Of a DNA stretch of 64,000 nt, positions 7,022 through 14,129 are shown piece by piece; positions within the stretch are counted from its first letter, which is position 1; each line of letters begins with the position of its first letter. Position numbers and translations under genes: made by a program. Under the pieces are notes generated by a model. It was not told where the DNA came from. It searched no databases and saw only the letters and a program-made list of their open reading frames with translations. The stretch covers positions 558,001 through 622,000 of the forward strand of contig NZ_PHUF01000002.1 of NCBI RefSeq assembly GCF_002813245.1. Direction: 5' to 3'. The stretch comes from Novosphingobium kunmingense. Its GTDB lineage: Bacteria; Pseudomonadota; Alphaproteobacteria; Sphingomonadales; Sphingomonadaceae.

Positions 7022-9142
7022 TCAAAGCGTTAGACGCACGGTCCCCAGAACCGTTCGGGGCGCTCCGGGCAGATTGAGGTTCGGCGAGGTGCCGTGGCCT
7101 GAGACGATGTAGCGCCGGTCGAACAGGTTGTAGACGTTGGCCTGCAAGCGGATCTTCCCGAGCTGCACCCAGCCGAGCGCGTCGACAGTGACGAACTTGG
7201 GCAGAACGACGGTGTTCCCCGGATTCGCGAAGCGATCGGCAACGTAGTTCGCGCCCGCGCCAAGTCCGAAGCGCTCGCCAAAGGACTTGGTCACAAACAC
7301 GTTGGCGCTGTGCTTGGGCGTCAGCGTCGCCCGCTTGCCGAGAACGGGCTGCCCGTCATCAATGGCGACCGACTGGATGATTTTCGCGTCAAGATACGAG
7401 TATCCGGCAATCGCGCGGAACCCCGACGGCAGATCAAGATGAAGCGTCGCTTCGATGCCGCGGGTGCGCTGCGTACCGATAGGAATGATCGTGGTCGTAC
7501 CCGGCACCGTCTGCTTGATCCCCGTTCGTTTGAGCTCGAACAGCGAAAGCGTGGCGCCCAATTGGCCGTCGAAGAGCGTGTACTTGGCGCCGACCTCCTT
7601 GTTTGTGGTCTTCTCCGGTTCGATGTCGGCGTTGTTTACCGCGAGCGCGAAGCCTTCGCCTGAGGGCTGGAAGGACTTGCTGTAGGAAACATAGTAGCTT
7701 TGTGCATTGTCGGGCTGGAACACCAGACCGACACGAGGGCTCCACTCGCTGTCCTTGCGCGAAACGTTCGGCAGAGCGAGCTTCTGGATGGTCTGCTGGT
7801 CGAACCAGTCGTGGCGCAGGCCGAGCAGCGCCTTGAAGCCCGAGCCGAAGTCGATGAGGTCCTGGACGTAGACACCCTCGTTGCGGAACTTGCCAGTATT
7901 GTTGGTGGCCGGCGTGCCGCCGAGGTCGATCTGCACGACCGGGAGGACCGGGTTGAACAGATCGACCGTGGTGAAGTTGTTGCGTGAATAAAGCAGCTGG
8001 CTCTTGGTTTGACGTGCGATCTCGACACCGACGAGCATGGTGTGGACCGTCCCGGCCAACGTCGCCTTGTGGGTCAGCTCGAGCTGGTTGGACCAGCCGT
8101 CCTCGTCACGGAAGAAGTTCGAGCGATTGAGTGAGGCGAGCGGCCGCGGCCGCGTCGCTGTCACACCCAAGACCGCACCGGTAAGCGTGTTGCGGCGGTC
8201 GAGCGCGTAGTCGTAGTGACGGAAGCCGTTGCGCAGCGAAGTGTTGTCGCCGAGCTGCTGGACCAGCGACACGGTCTGCGAGAACACCCGGGACTCGCTG
8301 GTGTCCGCCTCTTTGGCATTTGCCGCGCCGTAATAGGTCTTCGGATCAACATCGACCGGGCGGCCCAGGTAAGCAGGGATGCCGAAGTCGGTGATCCGCT
8401 TGTCACGCAGGTAATCGGCCTGGACTAGAACCTCGGTGCGCGGACCGGGGCGGAACAGGAACGAGGGCGCGATCGCCTCGCGGTCAAGGAACTGATATTG
8501 GCGGAAACTGCCGCTGCGTTCGAGCGCGCCGGTCAGGCGGAACCCGGTTTCACCACCGGCTGCCACGCGGCCAACATCGAACTCGCCGCGCCTGGTATCC
8601 CAGCTGCCTGCGGTGAGCGTGACCGAGGCGACGTTCTCGCCCGGCTTGCGCGTCACGCGGTTGATCAGCCCTCCCGAGGAACCTCGCCCATAGAGCACGG
8701 CGGCGGGCCCCTTGATAACCTCGATCCGCTCGATGTTGGACAGGTCCCGGAAATAGAGCGCGTCGTCGCGGAAGCCATCGATGAACTGATCGGAGATCGC
8801 GCTGAAGCCGCGGATCGTCACCTGGTCCCGCTGGCCGTCGCCATGGCTCATGCCGACGCCCGGCACGTTCTTGAGCGCGTCCTGTACCGACAATGCGCGC
8901 TGATCCCTGAGGACCGCGTCGGGGATAACATCGATCGTCTGGGGAATGTCGCGCAGTTCCGCAGGGACCTTGGCTGCAGTGGTCTGCTTGGGCGCGTAGC
9001 CATCCTGTTCACGGACACCGGTCACGACGATGGTATCGGCCGATGTATTTTCGGCTGCATCGGCCTCGACAGCGATTGCAGGCGTGCTGAATACAGGAAC
9101 GAGGGCGACCGCGGCGGCGGTTGCAAAAAGCTTGGCGTGCAT
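7022..9142 (-). CDS. TonB-dependent siderophore receptor (Fiu/FhuE-like)
   Basis: 706 residues, outer membrane. A signal peptide covers residues 1-24 (ends PAIAV). The TonB box is DTIVVTG (about 36-42), followed by a plug domain with DIPQTIDVIP, VQDALKNVPGVG, RGFSAISDQFIDGFRDDALYFRDLSNIERIE and the plug signature KGPAAVLYGRGSSGGLINRVTR. A 22-strand barrel follows, ending with Leu after TVRL. The FRDLSNIERIEVIKGP type is usual for hydroxamate or catecholate ferric-siderophore receptors. A Fur-like palindrome lies 37 bases upstream of the start and is shared with the divergent PepSY gene. Ligand unknown. Confidence 0.92.
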   Translation of the reverse strand: MHAKLFATAAAVALVPVFSTPAIAVEADAAENTSADTIVVTGVREQDGYAPKQTTAAKVPAELRDIPQTIDVIPDAVLRDQRALSVQDALKNVPGVGMSHGDGQRDQVTIRGFSAISDQFIDGFRDDALYFRDLSNIERIEVIKGPAAVLYGRGSSGGLINRVTRKPGENVASVTLTAGSWDTRRGEFDVGRVAAGGETGFRLTGALERSGSFRQYQFLDREAIAPSFLFRPGPRTEVLVQADYLRDKRITDFGIPAYLGRPVDVDPKTYYGAANAKEADTSESRVFSQTVSLVQQLGDNTSLRNGFRHYDYALDRRNTLTGAVLGVTATRPRPLASLNRSNFFRDEDGWSNQLELTHKATLAGTVHTMLVGVEIARQTKSQLLYSRNNFTTVDLFNPVLPVVQIDLGGTPATNNTGKFRNEGVYVQDLIDFGSGFKALLGLRHDWFDQQTIQKLALPNVSRKDSEWSPRVGLVFQPDNAQSYYVSYSKSFQPSGEGFALAVNNADIEPEKTTNKEVGAKYTLFDGQLGATLSLFELKRTGIKQTVPGTTTIIPIGTQRTRGIEATLHLDLPSGFRAIAGYSYLDAKIIQSVAIDDGQPVLGKRATLTPKHSANVFVTKSFGERFGLGAGANYVADRFANPGNTVVLPKFVTVDALGWVQLGKIRLQANVYNLFDRRYIVSGHGTSPNLNLPGAPRTVLGTVRLTL

Positions 9143-9178
9143 GAAATTCCCCTTCGAATGCGTGGCCCCCTAACGATA

Positions 9179-9195
9179 TTGCGAAACACTCGCAA
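9179..9195. promoter_or_regulatory. Fur-like operator, divergent
   Basis: Perfect palindrome TTGCGA-AACAC-TCGCAA lying between the receptor (start 9142, minus) and the PepSY gene (start 9257, plus). A close relative (TTGCGA-GGCGT-TTGCAA) precedes the second receptor at 16251. TGCGA..TCGCA dyads are typical of Fur/iron operators in alphaproteobacteria, so iron control of both divergent genes is inferred. Confidence 0.65.
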
Positions 9196-9256
9196 TTAAA
9201 TTCTTTCGGTGGATGGATGGTTGGGCTACGGGCCGTTCGCCGCCTTGAGGAAGCTA

Positions 9257-10447
9257 ATGACCAAAACCTATTCACCTCGCACCCGTGTTAAGCGGGCCTT
9301 GGTCCTGGCCCATCTGTGGCTTGGACTAACGCTGGGATTGGTGTGGGCTATCCAAGGCCTTACCGGCGCCTTGCTCGTGTTCCACCGCGAAGCGGACAAG
9401 GCCGCGCTTGCCGCCCCTCTGCCGGGAACATTGCCGCTAGACACGCTGCTCGCCGCGGCCGCTCGAACCCAAGCATCCCCACCGGAGTCGATTGGGCTCT
9501 ACTTCGCCGATCCAGGACACCCTAAGGTCATGGGAGTGTCCTTCGCGGCGCCCGACGGCGGAAAGAAGACGGTCCTAGTCTCGACATCGACTGGGATGGT
9601 GGTGGCCGACCGCCTCCGCGCTCCGACGGCGCCGAGGGGCAACCTGGCCCGGTGGATATACAACCTCCACCATTTATTGTTGCTCGGCGAAAATGGCGGC
9701 CTGCTGGTAGGAGCATCCGGGTTGTTCCTGCTAAGCGGCGCACTGTCCGGCCTGTGGATCGGCTGGCCGCGGCGTCGCTATTGGCGCGCTGCTTTCGCAG
9801 CCGGTAATTGGCGCACTCGGCTACAACAACTGTTTGGCTGGCACCGCGCAAGCGGTCTCCTCGCCGCCTTGGCGCTGGTCATACTCGCGCTCTCGGGTGC
9901 GGCCATGTCGTTCGGCAAGCAACTGCGCGAGTTCGTCCCACAGATCGCTGCTTACCGTACTGCCTACAAGGTAACGCCAGGCCATTTGCCCGAACAGCCG
10001 ATCGGCGCCGAGCGCGCGGTGATGGCTGCTTCCGAGGCGCTGCCGGAAGGTCAGTTCGTGGCGGTCAGCCTCCCATCGAACAAGTCGCCTGCCTACCAAG
10101 TGCGGCTACGAACGCCGGGCGAATGGCGGACCTGGTCAGGCACTAGTGTTGTGACCGTCGCGGCTGCGGACGGCCGGGTCCTCGACGCATACGACGCGAG
10201 CCGCGCGCCGCTTGCCAACAAGGTCCTCGAGTCCGCGTTTGCTGTCCATAGCGGCGAGGTCGCCGGATTGATCGGACGTATGTTGACCATACTCGCGGGT
10301 CTTTCGCTCCCGGCGCTCTACCTGACCGGGGTTTGGGCATGGCTGCGCAAACGTCGCCTTAGAAAACGTCTGCAGCGACCGCCGGGGCAGCGACAAACTT
10401 TTCGCATCCAAGAACTATTCGAAACGGGGGGGGTAAATCCATGGTGA
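9257..10447 (+). CDS. PepSY-domain inner-membrane protein, probable ferric-siderophore reductase
   Basis: 396 residues from the ATG at 9257 with GAGGA 6 bases upstream. It has the four-helix PepSY_TM layout: helix 1 near residues 10-40 (AHLWLGLTLGLVWAIQGLTGALLVFHRE), helix 2 after YNLHHLLLLGENGG, helix 3 after LFGWHRASGL, and a C-terminal helix (LSLPALYLTGVWAWLRKR). The His residues in AHLW, NLHHL, GWHRA and AVHSGE are positioned for haem or iron chemistry in the membrane. Such proteins (PiuB/FoxB/FsrB type) commonly accompany TonB receptors and are thought to release iron from siderophores. It is divergent from the receptor over a shared Fur-like site. Confidence 0.82.
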   Translation: MTKTYSPRTRVKRALVLAHLWLGLTLGLVWAIQGLTGALLVFHREADKAALAAPLPGTLPLDTLLAAAARTQASPPESIGLYFADPGHPKVMGVSFAAPDGGKKTVLVSTSTGMVVADRLRAPTAPRGNLARWIYNLHHLLLLGENGGLLVGASGLFLLSGALSGLWIGWPRRRYWRAAFAAGNWRTRLQQLFGWHRASGLLAALALVILALSGAAMSFGKQLREFVPQIAAYRTAYKVTPGHLPEQPIGAERAVMAASEALPEGQFVAVSLPSNKSPAYQVRLRTPGEWRTWSGTSVVTVAAADGRVLDAYDASRAPLANKVLESAFAVHSGEVAGLIGRMLTILAGLSLPALYLTGVWAWLRKRRLRKRLQRPPGQRQTFRIQELFETGGVNPW

Positions 10448-10619
10448 TTAGCGCGCCCAGCCGTTTCATGAGGATCGGGGATTTGCGCTTCGCGGCACGT
10501 CGAGACCGCGTAGACCAAGCATCGCAAAACGACCCATTGCGGAAATTTGGGCACCTTCCCAATGAGTCACGATGTGCAGCCGCAACGCGATCCGCTTCGG
10601 CCGACATGCGAGATTCCGT

Positions 10620-11711
10620 ATGATGCGACTGGCCCTTGCCGCCCTCATGCTGGCAGTGCCGCAGGCCGCGTCTGCAGCTGACCGGCCAGCCATCGACATT
10701 TCGGGCGATGTCCGGCTCAGGTTGGAGCAGGATTGGGACAGCCAGACCGAGACGGGTGCGAAGCGGGAAGAGCGGACCCGAGCCCGTTTCCGCGCACGGC
10801 TCAGAGGCAAGGCTGATCTGGACGGCGGTTTCATAGCGCGCGCTCAGGTGCGGACCACCGGCCAAAGCCAGCAAAGCGCAAATATCACTTTTGCGGACTT
10901 CGACGGCAATCCGGAAGACGACCTGAAGGTCCTCCTGGATCAATATTCGGTGGTTTGGCAGCGTGGATCGGTGGGCGCCGAGGTAGGCCGGATGGCATTC
11001 CCCTTCTTCACGTCCAACGAGTATTTGTGGGACAACGACGTCTCGGTCCTGGGCCTGTCTGGCAATGTTAGCCTGCCGCTTCCCGGCTCCGGCAAGCTCA
11101 AGTTCAACGGCGGCGCGTTCAAGCTACCTGTGGGGCCTACGCAATTGTCGGGCAAGCTGTTCGCCGGCCAGGCTGTGCTGGAACGGGGACACATCGTGCT
11201 CGCCGCCGGTCTATTCCGCTTCGATGCGGATCGCGGCGACAAGGACCGGCTGCGGCTGCTCGACGGCAATGGCGGCCGCGACTACGCGATCCTCTCGCTC
11301 AATGCGCAATACAAGCTGCGCGCGGCCAGCAAGCCGCTCGTCCTTGGCGCGGATCTCTACCGCAATCTCCAAGGCTACAGAGGCGCGCTCGACTCGATCA
11401 GCCGCGCCCATGCCAACCGGCGCACCGGCTACGTCCTTTCCGCCGGCTGGGGCGACACCAGCAAGCCCGGTCGCCTCGAGGTGGGCTATCGCTGGTTTCG
11501 CATGGAAAAGCTCGCCGTCAACGGAAGCTACGCGCAAGACGATACCTTCCGCGCCGGCACCGGTACCGATTTGAAAGGGCACGACATCTACGCGAATTAT
11601 GCGGTCACCAGGGTGCTCACCTTGGGCATCAGGGCCGCGGCTGTCGAGCGTCTCATCACCAGGGAAGGCGGCAAGCGCGTGCGCCTCGATCTCACCTACA
11701 GGTTCAATTGA
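10620..11711 (+). CDS. Putative outer-membrane porin
   Basis: 363 residues from ATG-ATG at 10620. Signal peptide residues 1-21 (LALAALMLAVPQAASA) precede mature DRPAIDISGDVRLRLEQDW. The mature chain is built of alternating polar/apolar strands with turns rich in Gly/Asp (ERTRARFRARLRGKADLDG, RLEVGYRWFRMEKL, KRVRLDLTYRF), ending near a C-terminal aromatic. This fits a 16-strand barrel of the putative-porin class (Porin_5-like). It follows the PepSY gene after 172 bases in the same direction, so co-expression is possible. Substrate unknown. An in-frame extension to 10572 is possible but would bury the signal peptide. Confidence 0.72.
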   Translation: MMRLALAALMLAVPQAASAADRPAIDISGDVRLRLEQDWDSQTETGAKREERTRARFRARLRGKADLDGGFIARAQVRTTGQSQQSANITFADFDGNPEDDLKVLLDQYSVVWQRGSVGAEVGRMAFPFFTSNEYLWDNDVSVLGLSGNVSLPLPGSGKLKFNGGAFKLPVGPTQLSGKLFAGQAVLERGHIVLAAGLFRFDADRGDKDRLRLLDGNGGRDYAILSLNAQYKLRAASKPLVLGADLYRNLQGYRGALDSISRAHANRRTGYVLSAGWGDTSKPGRLEVGYRWFRMEKLAVNGSYAQDDTFRAGTGTDLKGHDIYANYAVTRVLTLGIRAAAVERLITREGGKRVRLDLTYRFN

Positions 11712-11856
11712 TTCTCTGGTTCGGTCCCGCTGGGAAAGCATACCACCGGCGGATCGGCCGCTTCGGGGTCGATAACCTCATTACCTCCCAGGAGGTCAAG
11801 TCCTGCAAGGTGCCACCGGATGGGGTTTCCCCAGAGGCAGCACCCCAGGCCCATCC

Positions 11857-12300
11857 TCAGTCATCGTCGTCGGCATCGTTGTCCCGGTAGCGATACCAAT
11901 TCTGGCCGTCGTTGCGATGCCAACGGCCATTGTTCCAGTCACCATGGTTCCAGTTGCCATTGTTCCAATCGCGGCGGCCGTAGACGTCCGAGCGAATGTG
12001 CCGGAGACGACCAAGCAGGTCCTCGCGCTCGTTGTAGTTCAAGCCGTTCCACCGATAGCGGTCGAACAGACGATCAACCTCGGAAAGCCTGCGAAGGAGC
12101 CAGCGCTCCTGTCGCGAGGAAATTCGCCCGCGGTCGGCGGCAAGATTGATTTCGCGCTCCAGTTGGTTGATCTGCCGCTCGATCCGCTGGCCAGAACCAT
12201 AGCCGGATCCATATCCATATCCGCGATCGTACCACTGGGCAGAGGCGGGAACCGACATCAAAGCCGCCGCCAATGCCCCGGCAAGAAAGATGCTGCGCAT
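11857..12300 (-). CDS. Small secreted protein with Arg-rich helix and acidic tail (copy 1)
   Basis: 147 residues. Signal peptide 1-22 (ends PASAQ), a Gly/Tyr stretch (YDRGYGYGSGYGSG), then a charged helical block of about 75 residues (QRIERQINQLEREIN, ISSRQERWLLRRLSEVDRL, REDLLGRLRHIRSDVYG). An Asn/Trp/Gly repeat tail (NGNWNHGDWNNGRWH) and a run of Asp at the C-terminus follow. TGGGAGAAA lies 5-13 bases before the ATG. No known function; Gly/Trp-rich basic secreted proteins of this kind recur in sphingomonads. A diverged duplicate is at 13121-13456, including the upstream region. Confidence 0.75.
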   Translation of the reverse strand: MRSIFLAGALAAALMSVPASAQWYDRGYGYGSGYGSGQRIERQINQLEREINLAADRGRISSRQERWLLRRLSEVDRLFDRYRWNGLNYNEREDLLGRLRHIRSDVYGRRDWNNGNWNHGDWNNGRWHRNDGQNWYRYRDNDADDDD

Positions 12301-12357
12301 ATAGTTTCTCCCAAAGAAGTGTCGGGAGATTTATGCTCGCTTGCCCGTTGATCACCC

Positions 12358-12384
12358 CTGAATACAGGCGAAGGCCACGGTTAA
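12358..12384 (-). promoter_or_regulatory. Bipartite TTAAC-N17-TTCAG element
   Basis: On the minus strand, TTAAC is followed 17 bases later by TTCAG, about 58 bases before the ATG at 12300. The same layout with TGAAC as first half is found before 13456, 13957 and 25171. The rest of the 323-base gap 12301-12623 shows no gene. Confidence 0.45.
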
Positions 12385-12623
12385 TGGAATCCGAAGGTCA
12401 GTCGCCACACAATCGGCGCGCCTCAGCGACCGTAGACGGCGATCTTGACCTTCTGCACGGCGAACGAAACCTACGGCATCGCCTGACACATCTTCGTCGG
12501 TCCATCTCCCTTTGCAGGTAACGCACACCGCCAACCTGCAATTATGCCGAAGGTTCCTTTCCGATGGAGAGCGATCCCAGCCCGAGCCGGGCGAGGGCGA
12601 ATTTCAGTCCCGCCCGGTAGCTA

Positions 12624-12998
12624 TCAATCGTCATCATCGTCGTCGTGATGCCGATAGCGGTAATAATTGTCGTAGCCATTGTAGTTGCGATAGACCGGAT
12701 AGCCATTGTAGTAGTATTGGTTGTGATGTCGGCGATAGTAATGTCGCTGATTTCGCGGATAGTAATAACCGCGATCATAGTAGTAGTATCTGTCGTCATA
12801 GCGCCGGTCACTGCGTGACGCGATTGCCGCGCCAATGGCCAGGCCGAGTATTCCCGCGCCGATGGCAATCGCTGCATCATCGCCACCACGATGACGATGA
12901 CGATAATTGCGATCGTGCGCCGAAGCCGGAGTTACGACGGACAGACTGGTAGCCGCCAGCGCCAGAGCAAGCGCAGACTTCCTGAATGCAGTAAGCAT
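12624..12998 (-). CDS. Small secreted Tyr/His/Asp-rich protein
   Basis: 124 residues. Signal peptide 1-27 (ends PASAH). A short mature N-terminus (RNYRHRHRGGDD) precedes a Gly-zipper-like hydrophobic helix (AIAIGAGILGLAIGAAIAS, about 43-61). The C-terminal half is extreme in composition: Tyr makes up about a third of it, with His pairs and a closing HHDDDDDD run. The helix could insert into a membrane; the His/Asp tail could bind divalent metal or haem, but that is inference from composition. A GGGAGATGG ribosome site precedes the ATG. No homologous family is recognised. Confidence 0.72.
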   Translation of the reverse strand: MLTAFRKSALALALAATSLSVVTPASAHDRNYRHRHRGGDDAAIAIGAGILGLAIGAAIASRSDRRYDDRYYYYDRGYYYPRNQRHYYRRHHNQYYYNGYPVYRNYNGYDNYYRYRHHDDDDDD

Positions 12999-13120
12999 GA
13001 TCCATCTCCCGCTCCGATACGGATTTCATATTTAAAACCGAGTCGAAGCTGAGCGGCTATCAAGCCAGAAAACCGCTGAACCAGCCGTTAACCTATTGAT
13101 CCGATTGCTGCGCCCGCGAC

Positions 13121-13456
13121 TCAGCAACAGTTTCTCCGAATGCCGCCGTGGCGAATTTCGGAACGAATTAGGCGGAGATGCTCGACGATAGCCTTGCGTT
13201 CTCGGTGGCTGAGAGCCTTCCAGCGGCAGCGGTCGTAGAGACGATCAATTGCGGCAAGACGATGAAGCAGCCGGCGCTCCTCCCTGGAGGAAATCTCGCC
13301 TCGGTCGGCCGCGATGATGATACTGCATTCCAATCGGCCGAACTCCCGCTCGATCCTCTGGCCATACCCATCGCCGTAACCGCTGCCCCATCGCGCGAAG
13401 GCGGGATCGGGCTTTAGGTCGGTTTCCGATGCGCGCGGAAGAAACACGCTGTGCAT
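13121..13456 (-). CDS. Diverged copy 2 of the Arg-rich helical protein, signal peptide lost
   Basis: 111 residues. Residues 32-104 align without gaps to copy 1 (QRIERxxxxLExxIxxAADRGxISSRxERxLLxRL, then RYRW/RCRW and IRSE/IRSD). The hydrophobic signal core of copy 1 (LAGALAAALMSVPASA) is replaced here by a polar PRASETDLKPDPAFA, so export is doubtful, and the tail is cut short with a terminal Cys-Cys. The 5' regions also align (TGGGAGAAA ribosome site and the TTCAGGGG element), showing duplication of a promoter-gene unit. It may be decaying; the frame is still intact. Confidence 0.55.
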   Translation of the reverse strand: MHSVFLPRASETDLKPDPAFARWGSGYGDGYGQRIEREFGRLECSIIIAADRGEISSREERRLLHRLAAIDRLYDRCRWKALSHRERKAIVEHLRLIRSEIRHGGIRRNCC

Positions 13457-13513
13457 ACAATTTCTCCCAGCGACTATTGGGGAGAATTGTGTTCGCCTGT
13501 CCGTTGATGCCCC

Positions 13514-13541
13514 CTGAATGCCAGCGCAGGCTGTCGTTCAG
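13514..13541 (-). promoter_or_regulatory. Bipartite CTGAAC-N17-TTCAG element
   Basis: On the minus strand CTGAAC (13541-13536), 17 bases, TTCAG (13518-13514), about 58 bases before the ATG at 13456. The position matches the element before copy 1, and the two halves form an inverted repeat. Confidence 0.45.
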
Positions 13542-13573
13542 GGGGCATCACGAGGACCTGACAGGACCTTCGG

Positions 13574-13957
13574 TCAGCAACCCCTATTGCGTTCAAGTTC
13601 GCGGCCGATGAGCGCTCCGCCGCCCGCCCCGAGGATGGTGCCAACCGCCCGATCGCCGCGGCGATCGATGCCTCGGCCGATCAGAGCGCCAAGTGCGCCG
13701 CCGACGATAGCGCCCGTCGTGCCGCCGGAGCGGCAGCGATGGCGCGAACGGTTCACATAGCGCGGCCGCTCGCGATAATAATCGCGATCCTCATAGTCGG
13801 AGCGATAACCGCGACGATCTCGCCAATCGTCATCTTCGTCATTGTACTCCGAGTGGCGGTGACCCCAGCGGTCACCTGCCAGTGCAGTCGATGGCAAGGA
13901 TACGACGGCACTCACTCCGAGCAGGCTCGCCAGCACGATCTTCTTTGCAAATGCCAT
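13574..13957 (-). CDS. Glycine-zipper 2TM-domain secreted protein (copy 1)
   Basis: 127 residues. Signal peptide 1-27 (ends TALAG). An acidic/basic, Tyr-rich stretch (about 28-75, with DEDDDWRDRRGYR) precedes a glycine-zipper pair (about 79-120): TGAIVGGALGALIGRGIDRRGDRAVGTILGAGGGALIG split by an RGDR turn. It ends in Cys. Rcs-type/17-kDa-antigen-like Gly-zipper proteins sit in or at the outer membrane. A paralogue is at 25171-25617, on the other side of the siderophore operon. Function unknown; envelope structure or stress is the usual guess. Confidence 0.82.
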   Translation of the reverse strand: MAFAKKIVLASLLGVSAVVSLPSTALAGDRWGHRHSEYNDEDDDWRDRRGYRSDYEDRDYYRERPRYVNRSRHRCRSGGTTGAIVGGALGALIGRGIDRRGDRAVGTILGAGGGALIGRELERNRGC

Positions 13958-14019
13958 GTCCGTTCCCTTCCTTCGCGATGTGGTCGGTGGACCTCTCGCA
14001 GAGGGAGTGGAACGCGATC

Positions 14020-14046
14020 CTGAATCGGCCGTTATCCGACGTTCAG
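14020..14046 (-). promoter_or_regulatory. Bipartite CTGAAC-N16-TTCAG element
   Basis: On the minus strand CTGAAC (14046-14041), 16 bases, TTCAG (14024-14020), 63 bases before the ATG at 13957. Confidence 0.45.
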
Positions 14047-14129
14047 GATCGGCCGATGGGAATTGCCGCCGTTAGCTTTGCAGCCAACGTAGCCGGGCAG
14101 TTCCAGCGGCCGCTTCGAGTCCATCGCCC

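Noticed and set aside
12700..12980. TAGTAG/ATAGTA-like runs resembling short tandem repeats
   Set aside because: They are codons for Tyr runs in the secreted Tyr-rich protein, not a spaced repeat or CRISPR array.
14009..14036. GGAAC-N16-CGTT, an EcfG-type general stress promoter
   Set aside because: The match is on the plus strand and points at the 3' end of the convergent receptor gene, with no plus-strand gene downstream.
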